From Actinomycetes bacterium (GTDB taxonomy: Bacteria > Actinomycetota > Acidimicrobiia > Acidimicrobiales > RAAP-2), in contig JAJYMD010000357.1 of the NCBI GenBank assembly GCA_021787255.1, positions 1 through 18,579 on the forward strand: 18,579 nt of DNA, written 5' to 3'. The position numbers and the translations under genes were made by a program. Positions 1 to 7,706 of the stretch are shown here, piece by piece. Under the pieces are notes generated by a model that saw only the letters and a program-made list of their open reading frames with translations, was not told where the DNA came from and did not search any database. Within the stretch, counting starts at the first letter, position 1; each line of letters starts with the position of its first letter.

Positions 1-954
<954 letters not shown>

Positions 955-958
<4 letters not shown>

Positions 959-2079
959 CGAGCACCGCCGTGCCACCCACGACCGGCACCGCCGTGCCGA
1001 CGACGACGCCCGGCACCGCCGTGCCGCCCACGACCGGCACCGCCGTGCCGCCGCCCACGCCCGCCACCGCCGTGCCACCGACGACGAGGAAGGACTGGGC
1101 GAGCGACCAGGAGGTGCGGTGGTGCCCCGGCTGCGGCGACTACTCGGTCCTCGCCGCGGTGCAGATGCTGCTCCCCGAGCTCGGGGTCCGCCGCGAGAAC
1201 ACCGTCTTTGTGTCCGGGATCGGCTGCGCGGCGCGATTCCCCTACTACATGTCCACCTACGGGATGCACTCGATCCACGGGCGTGCGCCCGCGATCGCGA
1301 CGGGCCTCTCCGTCACCCGCCCCGACCTCGACGTTTGGGTCGTCACCGGCGACGGCGACGCGCTGTCGATCGGTGGGAACCACCTCATCCACGCGTTGCG
1401 CCGCAACGTGCGGATGACGATCCTCATGTTCAACAACCAGATCTACGGCCTCACGAAGGGCCAGTACTCGCCGACGTCCGAGGTCGCCAAGGTCACGAAG
1501 TCCACGCCGTTCGGCTCATTGGACGTGCCGTTCAACCCGGTCAGCCTCGCGCTCGGTGCAGAGGCGTCCTTCGTGGCGCGCACCCACGACATGGACCGCC
1601 AGCACATGCAGGAGACGTTCCGCAGAGCCCACGAGCACGACGGCGCGGCCTTCGTGGAGGTCTACCAGAACTGCAACGTCTTCAACGATGGCGCGTTCGA
1701 GCAGATCACCGGACGGGACGCGCGCGCGTCCATGCTCGTGCCGCTCGTGCACGGCGAGCCGGTCCGCTTCGGCGCCGACAAGGAGAAGGGCGTCGTCCAA
1801 CGGGCAGACGGCCGCCTCGAGATCGTCGACGTCGCCGACGTCGGCGAGGACGCGATCCTCGTCCACGACGAGCGCCGCGAGGACCCCAGCCTCGCGTTCG
1901 CGCTTTCTCGCCTCTCGAGCGGCCCGCGAGAACCGACGCCGATCGGGGTCTTCCGCGCGGTGCAGCGGCCGGAGTACGGCGCCTCCATGGCGAAGCAGAT
2001 CGCGGCTGCCCAGGAGCGTCGCGGGGTCGGGGACCTGAAGGCGCTGCTGCGTTCCGGCGCGACCTGGACGGTCGGCTAG
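955..2079 (+). CDS. korB: 2-oxoacid:ferredoxin oxidoreductase subunit beta with repeat N-terminus
   Basis: This is the thiamin-diphosphate-binding beta subunit that partners with KorA. The protein has 374 residues. The signature WCPGCGDY lies at about residues 56-63, GIGCAARFPYY follows with Cys91, the ThDP motif GDGDALSIGGNHL begins at about residue 132, and YQNCNVFND holds Cys240. Cys57, Cys60, Cys91 and Cys240 are the likely [4Fe-4S] ligands. The ATG at 955 overlaps the korA stop. Residues 3-44 are five copies of a Thr-Ala-Val-Pro-rich unit not expected in KorB. The conserved protein begins only at about KDWASDQEV, so the repeat adds roughly 40 residues to the usual 330-350. The array keeps frame through units of 24 and 27 nt, which supports translation from 955. 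GTG codons inside the repeats are alternative starts but lack a Shine-Dalgarno sequence. Confidence 0.95.
961..1086 (+). repeat. In-frame tandem array, alternating 24- and 27-nt units
   Basis: Five units occupy 961-984, 985-1011, 1012-1035, 1036-1062 and 1063-1086. Each contains the core caccgccgtgcc and encodes TAVP followed by Pro and Thr. The alternating lengths give a 51-nt higher-order period. The array lies wholly in the korB N-terminus. Confidence 0.9.
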
Positions 2080-2140
2080 CCGCTGTCGCTGTCGGCGGAC
2101 CGAGCCGTCACGGGCCGACGCTGCCAGAGTCCCGGCACGG

Positions 2141-2240
2141 TGCAGTCGGGCCCCCCTGCCGGGCTCCCTCAGTCGGGCTCGCTCAGTTTTGGGTCCGTGC
2201 AGAAGGGTCCGCTCAGTCGGGCCCCCTCAGTCGGGCCCGC
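2141..2240. repeat. Degenerate 14-nt tandem array between korB and DUF1015 gene
   Basis: About seven copies of a unit close to tcagtcgggcccgc begin near 2141, 2155, 2169, 2183, 2198, 2213 and 2227, with one spacing slightly longer. The gap between the korB stop and the end of the convergent DUF1015 gene (2080-2226) holds little else. The last unit runs over the DUF1015 stop codon. No intrinsic terminator with a T-tract is visible. Confidence 0.8.
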
Positions 2241-3447
2241 TCGATAGCGTCCGGAAGACCATCCCGGTCCGCGGCTTCGGGCTGAAGTAGGTCGTCTTCG
2301 GCGGCATGCGCCGCCGCGCCGAGGCCCACTGGGAGATCTGTCGGACCGTCACCGGGCGGAGGAGCACGGCCATCTGCGCGCGGTCTGCGCCGATCTCGCC
2401 GAGCGCTTCCCGCCACTCGGTGGTGTAGGTCACCGAGGCATCCGGGACCTCGCGCAGCGCGAGGTCGACCAGTCCGGCCTCGAGGTCCGTGCCGGCCTCC
2501 TCGAACGCGCCCGACCTCACGGTGAGGAGCGACGCGCCCTCGGGGGTGAGCGCGGCGATCGAGCCGGACCCGACGAGCGCTCCGACGACCCGCTCGGTCG
2601 AGGGGCCGGCGTGCACCACGTCGAAGTAGCGACCGAGGAGCCCGGCCGCGTCGGTCCCCGGCGGCAACCCGGCGAGCACCCGGTGGATCGCAGCCACGTG
2701 CAGCTCGGACTCCGCGAGCTCGACCACGAAGGCCATCACGAAGTCGTGGTCGCCCGGCAGGTCGCCGTTCGCCCGGCGGACCTCGTCTCGGTAGGTGCGA
2801 GCGGTGTCGTAGCGGTGGTGCCCGTCGGCGATGACGACCGGCGACGCTCCGAGCGTGTCGCGCACCTTGGCGATCGCCACGGGATCGTCGAGCACCCAGA
2901 GCTGATGGCGCACTCCGTCGTCGTCGTAGGCCTCCTCGGCAGGCGGTCCCTCGGGCGCGAACGTCTCGGTGAGGCCTGGGGTGAGCGAGAGGCCCCAGAC
3001 CGGAGACAGGTTGGTCTCGGTGGCGCGCAACAGCTCCAGCCGGTCGCCCTTGGGCTTGGGCATCGTCTCTTCGTGGGGGAGCACGTCGGCGCCGATCTCG
3101 AGCGCGCCCACGACCCCGGTCGTGGTCGCGCCGTCAGGAGTGGTCATCCGGTAGGGATAGAGCGCGGGTGCGGAGTCCTGGACGAGGATGTGGCGCTCGA
3201 GCCACGAGCCGAGGAGGCAGGCCGCCGTGAGGTAGCGGTCCCGTCCGGACGCGAGGTCCGCCTCGGGGAGCTCGAGACGGATCGCGTTGTAGGGGCTGCG
3301 ATGGGCGAGCACGTCCCGCTCCCGGGACCCGACGACGTCGTAGGGCGGCGCGATCACCTGGTCCAAGCGGACGGCGGCGGTGTCATAGCGCGTCCCTCTG
3401 AATGCGTGGAAGCCTGGCACGGGCACAGACTGGCACACGGGCCGCAC
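2227..3447 (-). CDS. DUF1015 family protein
   Basis: This 406-residue protein belongs to the DUF1015 family, whose biochemical role is not established. Recognisable features are FHAFRGTRYD near the start, APPYDVV, the motif VIADGHHRYDTA in the middle, and the C-terminal PPKTTYFSPKPRTGMVFR, which are all hallmarks of the family. The length is typical. Translation could begin at GTG 3447 or at in-frame GTG codons at 3438, 3426 or 3420. The family usually begins only a few residues before FxxFRG, so a shorter start is quite possible; 3447 is given as the longest form. The gene converges on korB and starts only about 15 nt from the divergent phosphatidyltransferase. No signal peptide or membrane segment is seen. 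Confidence 0.88.
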   Translation of the reverse strand: MRPVCQSVPVPGFHAFRGTRYDTAAVRLDQVIAPPYDVVGSRERDVLAHRSPYNAIRLELPEADLASGRDRYLTAACLLGSWLERHILVQDSAPALYPYRMTTPDGATTTGVVGALEIGADVLPHEETMPKPKGDRLELLRATETNLSPVWGLSLTPGLTETFAPEGPPAEEAYDDDGVRHQLWVLDDPVAIAKVRDTLGASPVVIADGHHRYDTARTYRDEVRRANGDLPGDHDFVMAFVVELAESELHVAAIHRVLAGLPPGTDAAGLLGRYFDVVHAGPSTERVVGALVGSGSIAALTPEGASLLTVRSGAFEEAGTDLEAGLVDLALREVPDASVTYTTEWREALGEIGADRAQMAVLLRPVTVRQISQWASARRRMPPKTTYFSPKPRTGMVFRTLSSGPD

Positions 3448-3448
3448 C

Positions 3449-3454
3449 TAGACT
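3449..3454 (+). promoter_or_regulatory. -10 box TAGACT of phosphatidyltransferase
   Basis: TAGACT ends 7 nt before ATG 3462, placing the predicted transcription start at about 3461, immediately before the codon (leaderless). No -35 element is recognisable. This spacing is one reason for choosing the start at 3462. Confidence 0.5.
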
Positions 3455-3461
3455 TCATTCC

Positions 3462-4226
3462 ATGGTGGCTCCGGTTCCCGCGCCCGACGCCCCGGAGCCG
3501 GACGTCGGTGTGGACGTCCGTGCGGACGCAAGTGCGGATGTCAGTGCGGATGTCGGTGCGGACCAAGGACGCAGCGTGGGCACGCCGCACGTGGACCCAG
3601 AGGACCGCGTGCTCACCGCGGCGAACGTGGTCAGCGCGCTGCGCTTCCTTGGGGTCGGCGCGTTCCTCTGGCTGCTCTTCGGGGACGGGCAGCAGACGGC
3701 CGCAGCGGTGCTCCTCGGGGTGCTCGGCGCCACCGACTGGCTGGACGGCCAGCTCGCCCGCCGTCTGCACCAGGTGTCTCGGATCGGCAAGGTCCTGGAC
3801 CCGGCGGTCGACCGCGTGCTGGTCGGCGTCGCTGTCGTCGCGGTGATCGTCCACGGCGCAGTGCCGCTGTGGTTCGGCCTTCTCACGGTGGTGCGCGAGG
3901 CGGTCGTCTCGGGGAGCGTGCTCGTGCTCGCGGCGCTGGGTGCCCGGCGGATCGACGTGCGCTGGATCGGCAAGGCAGGGACGTTCGGTCTCATGATCGC
4001 CTACCCCGGTTTCCTCATCAGCCACGGCGCTCAGAGCTGGCAGCAGCCCTTCCACGTCGTGGCGTGGGTCGCCGGCGGCGCGGGGATCGTGCTCGCATGG
4101 GTGGCCGCCGTCGGCTACCTCTCGCCCGCGCGCCGGGCGCTCGCCGAAGGGCGCGCGGCCCGAGGATCGGGCGGCGTCCCGCCGCATCGAGGTGCCCTGC
4201 GCGAACCGCGGGAGGTCGGCGCATGA
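3462..4226 (+). CDS. CDP-alcohol phosphatidyltransferase
   Basis: This integral membrane enzyme of 254 residues transfers a phosphatidyl group from CDP-diacylglycerol to an alcohol acceptor. The diagnostic motif is complete: Asp92, Asp95-Gly96, Ala99-Arg100, Gly109, Asp113 and Asp117 (DWLDGQLAR...GKVLDPAVD). Several hydrophobic spans follow between about residues 120 and 220. The acceptor (glycerol-3-phosphate, inositol phosphate or other) cannot be read from the sequence. A pgsA-like gene also lies just upstream of gcvH in mycobacteria. Residues 15-34 consist of a four-residue repeat ending in Ala/Val-Asp. The ATG at 3462 is preferred over the in-frame 3402, which would overlap the DUF1015 gene. 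The stop overlaps the next gene's start (ATGA). Confidence 0.9.
   Translation: MVAPVPAPDAPEPDVGVDVRADASADVSADVGADQGRSVGTPHVDPEDRVLTAANVVSALRFLGVGAFLWLLFGDGQQTAAAVLLGVLGATDWLDGQLARRLHQVSRIGKVLDPAVDRVLVGVAVVAVIVHGAVPLWFGLLTVVREAVVSGSVLVLAALGARRIDVRWIGKAGTFGLMIAYPGFLISHGAQSWQQPFHVVAWVAGGAGIVLAWVAAVGYLSPARRALAEGRAARGSGGVPPHRGALREPREVGA
3504..3563 (+). repeat. In-frame 12-nt tandem array, five units
   Basis: Five 12-nt units (3504, 3516, 3528, 3540, 3552), consensus gtcngtgcggay, encode VGVD, VRAD, ASAD, VSAD and VGAD. They form an acidic N-terminal extension ahead of the first membrane span of the phosphatidyltransferase. Confidence 0.9.
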
Positions 4227-6718
4227 AGGCGGTCATCATGGCGGGCGGCGAAGGCACCCGGCTGCGCCCGCTCACCTCGAACCAGCCCAAGCCCATGCTC
4301 CCGATGGCGAACCGGCCGATGATGGAGCACGTCGTCAAGCTGCTCCGACGCCACGGGATGACCGACATCGTCGTGACGCTGGCGTTCATGGCGAACTCCG
4401 TGCGCAACTACTTCGGCGACGGCTCGGAGCTCGGCGTTCGCATGGTGTACGCGACCGAGGAGACGCCGCTCGGCACCGCGGGCTCCGTGCTGAACGCGCG
4501 CGACGAGCTCGACGAGCGCTTCCTCGTGATCTCAGGGGACGTGCTGACCGACGTCGACCTCACCTCGGTGGTGGAGTTCCACGAGCGCAAGGGGGCGCTC
4601 GCGACCCTCGCGCTGTACGCGGTGGAGAACCCCCTCGAATTCGGCATCGTCATCACCCGGGAGGACGGCTCCATCGACCGCTTCCTCGAGAAGCCGACCT
4701 GGGGCCAGGTGTTCAGCGACACCATCAACACCGGCATCTACGTGCTCGAGCCTGAGATCTTCGACTACATCGCGCCCGACCGGCCGGTGGACTTCTCAGC
4801 AGAGGTCTTCCCCGAGGTGCTCGCCCGCGGCCGCCCGATCTACGGCTACGTCGCGCAAGGCTACTGGGAGGACGTCGGCACGACCGAGGCGTACCTGCGC
4901 GCGCACCAAGACGTCCTGGACCGCAAGGTGCAGGTCGAGATCGGCGGCTTCGAGATCCGCCCCGGTGTCTGGGTGGGAAAGGGCTGCACCATCGACCCTG
5001 CGGCGACCGTCGAGGGCCCCGCGGTCATCGCGGACAACTGCGTGATCGGCGCGTCGGTCGTCCTCGGCGAGTACTCCACGCTGGGCTCGAACGTCCGGGT
5101 GGCCGACGGCGCGGAGGTGCGGCGCTGCGTCGTGCACGACAACGTCTACGTCGGCCCCGGCACCCGCATCGCCGGCGCCGTGATCGGGCGATCGTGCGAC
5201 CTGCGGCGAGGCGCGACGTGCGAGCCCGGGTCCGTGCTCGGCGAGGGTTGCCTGATCGGGGCGCACGCGCACGTGCGCGGCGGCGTGAAGGTCTACCCCT
5301 TCAAGACCGTCGAGACCGGCGCAGTCGTGAACTCGTCGATCGTCTGGGAGTCCCGCGGGGCTCGCAGCCTGTTCGGCCGCGACGGGGTCCGGGGCATCGC
5401 GAACGTGGACATCAGCCCGGAGCTCGTGGTGCGCCTCTCGATGGCATGGGCGTCGACCCTCGACCGCGGGATGACCGTCACCGTGTCTCGCGACACGAGC
5501 CGCGCCGCACGCGTGCTCAAGCGCGCCTTCATGATCGGCTGCAATGCCGCGGGCGTGAACGTGGAGGACCTCGAGGTCGCGACCGTTCCCGTGACGCGCC
5601 ATCACATCCGCTCCTCGGGGAACCAGGGGGGAGTCACGGTCCGCCTCGCCAAGGACGACCCCCAGTCGGTCATCATCCGTTTCTTCGACGAGGAAGGCTT
5701 GGACCTCGCCGAGAGCGGCCAACGCAAGGTCGAGCGCCTGTACCACAGGGAGGACTTCCGCCGTGTGCTCGCGGGCGAGATCGGCGACATCGACTTCCCC
5801 GCGCACGCGGTCGAGCAGTACACGAGGGACATGGTCGGCTCGGTCGACCTGTCGGCGGCCAGAGCGGCCAACATGAAGCTCGTCTTGGACCTGTCCTTCG
5901 GCTCGGCGAGCTTCGTCATGCCAAACCTGCTCGCGAAGCTCGACGCCGACGTGCTGGTCGTGAACCCGTACGCGCACACGACCGGGATGCTCTCCTTCGA
6001 CCTCGACGCGCACGGGCGACAGGTCGCGGACCTCGTACGGGCATCGGGCGCGCAGCTCGGCGCTGTGGTCGACGCCGACTGCGAGCACGTCGTCGTGGTC
6101 GACGACGCAGGGACGGTGCTCTCTGGCGACCAGGCCCTCCTCGCGCTGCTCAGGCTCGTCATCGAGACGCGCCAGGGCGTCGCGGTCGCGCTGCCGGTCG
6201 CGGTCAGCCGTTGGGCAGAGGTGATGTGCGCCGAGGCGGGCGTCCCGATCGTCTCGACGAAGATGTCCTCGGCCAATGTCATGGAGGTGGCCGCGTCGGG
6301 GGAGGTCGCGTTCGCGGCCGACACTTCCGGAGGGTTCGTCTGGCCGGAGATCCTCCCCGCGTACGACGCCGCGGGCACCCTCGTGGAGCTCGTGTCGATG
6401 CTGTCGCTCACGGGCCAGCCCCTCTCGAAGCTCGTGGGCGACCTCCCGGCGGTGAACATCGTGCACGAGGTGGTGACGACGCCCTGGGAGCAGAAGGGCA
6501 TGGTCATGCGCACCCTCGTCGAGCAGCTCGACGGCCAGGACCTCGTGCTGGTCGACGGCGTCAAGGTGCGCTTCGAAGACGGCTGGGCGCTGGTGCTGCC
6601 GGACCCCGACGACCCGGTCACCCACGTCTGGGCGGAGGGGCCCAGCGAGGTGCGCGCGAGGGCGCGCGCCCAGCAGTTCGCCGTACGGCTGCGCCAGCTG
6701 CTCCGGTCCGGGGGATAG
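4223..6718 (+). CDS. Nucleotidyltransferase/phosphomannomutase-like fusion (mannose-1-phosphate guanylyltransferase type)
   Basis: This 831-residue fusion has an N-terminal sugar-nucleotide pyrophosphorylase domain (about residues 1-235) with GGEGTRLRPLT at 8-18, GDVLTDVDL, and EKPTWGQVFSDTINTG. A left-handed beta-helix of hexapeptide repeats follows (about 255-370), then a phosphomannomutase-like region from FGRDGVRGI at residue 384. It probably makes an NDP-sugar such as GDP-mannose for envelope glycans; the sugar and nucleotide are inferred from family annotation. All catalytic loops of the mutase half look degenerate: no Thr-Ala-Ser-His-Asn-Pro loop near 464-478, DADCEH at 617-622 where DGDxDR is expected, and VLPDPDDP near 790-797 where the phosphate loop should be. 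GGGAGG at 4210-4215 sits 7 nt before ATG 4223, which overlaps the preceding stop. Confidence 0.9.
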   Translation: MKAVIMAGGEGTRLRPLTSNQPKPMLPMANRPMMEHVVKLLRRHGMTDIVVTLAFMANSVRNYFGDGSELGVRMVYATEETPLGTAGSVLNARDELDERFLVISGDVLTDVDLTSVVEFHERKGALATLALYAVENPLEFGIVITREDGSIDRFLEKPTWGQVFSDTINTGIYVLEPEIFDYIAPDRPVDFSAEVFPEVLARGRPIYGYVAQGYWEDVGTTEAYLRAHQDVLDRKVQVEIGGFEIRPGVWVGKGCTIDPAATVEGPAVIADNCVIGASVVLGEYSTLGSNVRVADGAEVRRCVVHDNVYVGPGTRIAGAVIGRSCDLRRGATCEPGSVLGEGCLIGAHAHVRGGVKVYPFKTVETGAVVNSSIVWESRGARSLFGRDGVRGIANVDISPELVVRLSMAWASTLDRGMTVTVSRDTSRAARVLKRAFMIGCNAAGVNVEDLEVATVPVTRHHIRSSGNQGGVTVRLAKDDPQSVIIRFFDEEGLDLAESGQRKVERLYHREDFRRVLAGEIGDIDFPAHAVEQYTRDMVGSVDLSAARAANMKLVLDLSFGSASFVMPNLLAKLDADVLVVNPYAHTTGMLSFDLDAHGRQVADLVRASGAQLGAVVDADCEHVVVVDDAGTVLSGDQALLALLRLVIETRQGVAVALPVAVSRWAEVMCAEAGVPIVSTKMSSANVMEVAASGEVAFAADTSGGFVWPEILPAYDAAGTLVELVSMLSLTGQPLSKLVGDLPAVNIVHEVVTTPWEQKGMVMRTLVEQLDGQDLVLVDGVKVRFEDGWALVLPDPDDPVTHVWAEGPSEVRARARAQQFAVRLRQLLRSGG

Positions 6719-6721
6719 GGT
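6716..6721 (+). promoter_or_regulatory. -10 box TAGGGT of gcvH
   Basis: TAGGGT lies 6 nt before GTG 6728, predicting transcription from the G of the start codon. Its first three bases are the TAG stop codon of the preceding fusion gene. Confidence 0.45.
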
Positions 6722-6727
6722 TCCTGC

Positions 6728-7117
6728 GTGCTCGTTCCCGACGACCTCCGGTACTCGACCGACCACGAATGGGCCCGTGCGGAGGGCGGGCGCGTACGGG
6801 TGGGCGTCACGGACTACGCGCAGGACGCGTTGGGCGACGTCGTCTTCGTCGACCTCCCGAAGGTCGGGACGAGCGTCGCGCGCGGCGACGTGCTCGGCGA
6901 GGTGGAGTCGACGAAGTCCGTGTCCGAGGTGTACGCACCCGTAGGGGGGACGGTCGTCGCGGTGAACGACGCGCTCGCGGACGCGCCCGAGAAGCTCAAC
7001 CACGACCCATACGGGGAGGGGTGGCTGTGCGAGATCGAGGTGGCCTCCTCCGACGCCATGGAGGGGCTCCTCGACGCCGCCGGCTACCGGCAGCTCATCG
7101 AGGGCTCCGAGGGCTGA
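6728..7117 (+). CDS. gcvH: Glycine cleavage system H protein
   Basis: The H protein is the lipoyl carrier of the glycine cleavage system; it shuttles the aminomethyl group between the P, T and L proteins in the cytoplasm. It has 129 residues, a normal length. DLRYSTDHEWAR opens the protein, and the lipoylation site is Lys63 in GEVESTKSVSEVYAP. YGEGWLCEIE and the C-terminal AGYRQLIE are also typical. The GTG at 6728 is the first codon after the preceding stop and matches the leaderless spacing. The T and P components (gcvT, gcvPA) lie about 9.5 kb downstream rather than adjacent. The next gene (garA type) follows in the same direction. Confidence 0.97.
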   Translation: MLVPDDLRYSTDHEWARAEGGRVRVGVTDYAQDALGDVVFVDLPKVGTSVARGDVLGEVESTKSVSEVYAPVGGTVVAVNDALADAPEKLNHDPYGEGWLCEIEVASSDAMEGLLDAAGYRQLIEGSEG

Positions 7118-7118
7118 C

Positions 7119-7141
7119 CCCCCGGTGCTCGCCTTCGGGGG
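7119..7141 (+). terminator. Possible GC hairpin after gcvH
   Basis: CCCCCG at 7119-7124 can pair with CGGGGG at 7136-7141 around an 11-nt loop. There is no T-tract, so an attenuating or terminating role is only a suggestion. Confidence 0.25.
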
Positions 7142-7188
7142 AGCTCCGGACTGGGCCTTCGACCTCGGACGGGCCGTCTCGGAGCGAC

Positions 7189-7194
7189 TACCGT
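7189..7194 (+). promoter_or_regulatory. -10 box TACCGT of FHA gene
   Basis: TACCGT predicts a transcript starting at 7201, one base before GTG 7202. The alternative GTG at 7193 lies inside this box, so the box favours the later start. Confidence 0.45.
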
Positions 7195-7201
7195 GGAGCG
7201 C

Positions 7202-7678
7202 GTGTTCTGCCGGAAATGCGGGCACCGCAACCCTGATGACGCGAACTTCTGCTCTTCGTGCGGTGCCTCGCTCGCGTCCGAGAGGTCCGAGACGACGATC
7301 ACGCTCGTCCCCGTCGACGACCAGAGCGAGAGCGCCGAGGTGGAGCCCGCGGTCGCCCTCGTCCAGGTGCCGCGCGGCACGCCGGCGCTCGTCGTCAAGC
7401 GGGGACCGACCGTGGGCGCGCGCTATCTGCTCGACTCCCAGGTGACGCGAGCTGGGCGGCACCCAGAGAGCGACATCTTCCTCGACGACATCACCGTGTC
7501 ACGGCGACATGCCGAGTTCGCCCGCACTGCGGAGGGCACGATGACCGTGCGCGACCTCGGCTCCCTGAACGGCACGTACGTGAACCGCGAACGGATCGAA
7601 GAGCACGTGCTCGCGCCCGGCGACGAGGTCCAGATCGGCAAGTTCAAGCTCGTCTACTGGGTGGCTGGCGACGAGTGA
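7202..7678 (+). CDS. garA: Zinc-ribbon/FHA protein of the GarA type
   Basis: The protein has 158 residues from GTG 7202 (161 if translation began at 7193). A four-cysteine zinc ribbon comes first (CRKC at residues 3-6, CSSC at 17-20), then the threonine pair in SETTI (Thr31, Thr32), then a forkhead-associated phosphothreonine-binding domain with Gly85-Arg86, Ser100-Arg-Arg-His103 and GSLNGT at 120-125. Mycobacterial GarA carries the same ETT motif, which is phosphorylated by PknG or PknB and bound by its own FHA domain, switching off control of 2-oxoglutarate dehydrogenase and glutamate enzymes. Position between gcvH and ftsR is the same as in mycobacteria (Rv1827). The zinc ribbon is an addition relative to mycobacterial GarA. 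Function here is inferred from motif plus position. Confidence 0.9.
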   Translation: MFCRKCGHRNPDDANFCSSCGASLASERSETTITLVPVDDQSESAEVEPAVALVQVPRGTPALVVKRGPTVGARYLLDSQVTRAGRHPESDIFLDDITVSRRHAEFARTAEGTMTVRDLGSLNGTYVNRERIEEHVLAPGDEVQIGKFKLVYWVAGDE

Positions 7679-7689
7679 GCGCCGGCGAA

Positions 7690-7698
7690 GGGGGGAGG
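7690..7698 (+). promoter_or_regulatory. Shine-Dalgarno of ftsR
   Basis: The purine run gggggaggg ends 8 nt before ATG 7707 and favours that start over the in-frame ATG at 7722. Confidence 0.6.
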
Positions 7699-7706
7699 GC
7701 ACCGAG

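Noticed and set aside
3402..3461. In-frame earlier start for the phosphatidyltransferase at 3402
   Set aside because: It would overlap the divergent DUF1015 gene by 46 nt and lies upstream of the predicted promoter.
5194..7236. Long plus-strand ORF in another frame over the fusion gene and gcvH
   Set aside because: It is an Arg-rich shadow frame with no domain, overlapping strong homologues.
4796..7462. Very long minus-strand ORF (888 codons) opposite the fusion gene and gcvH
   Set aside because: It has no recognisable domain, is rich in His/Arg/Asp as expected of a GC-rich shadow frame, and lies opposite three well-identified genes.
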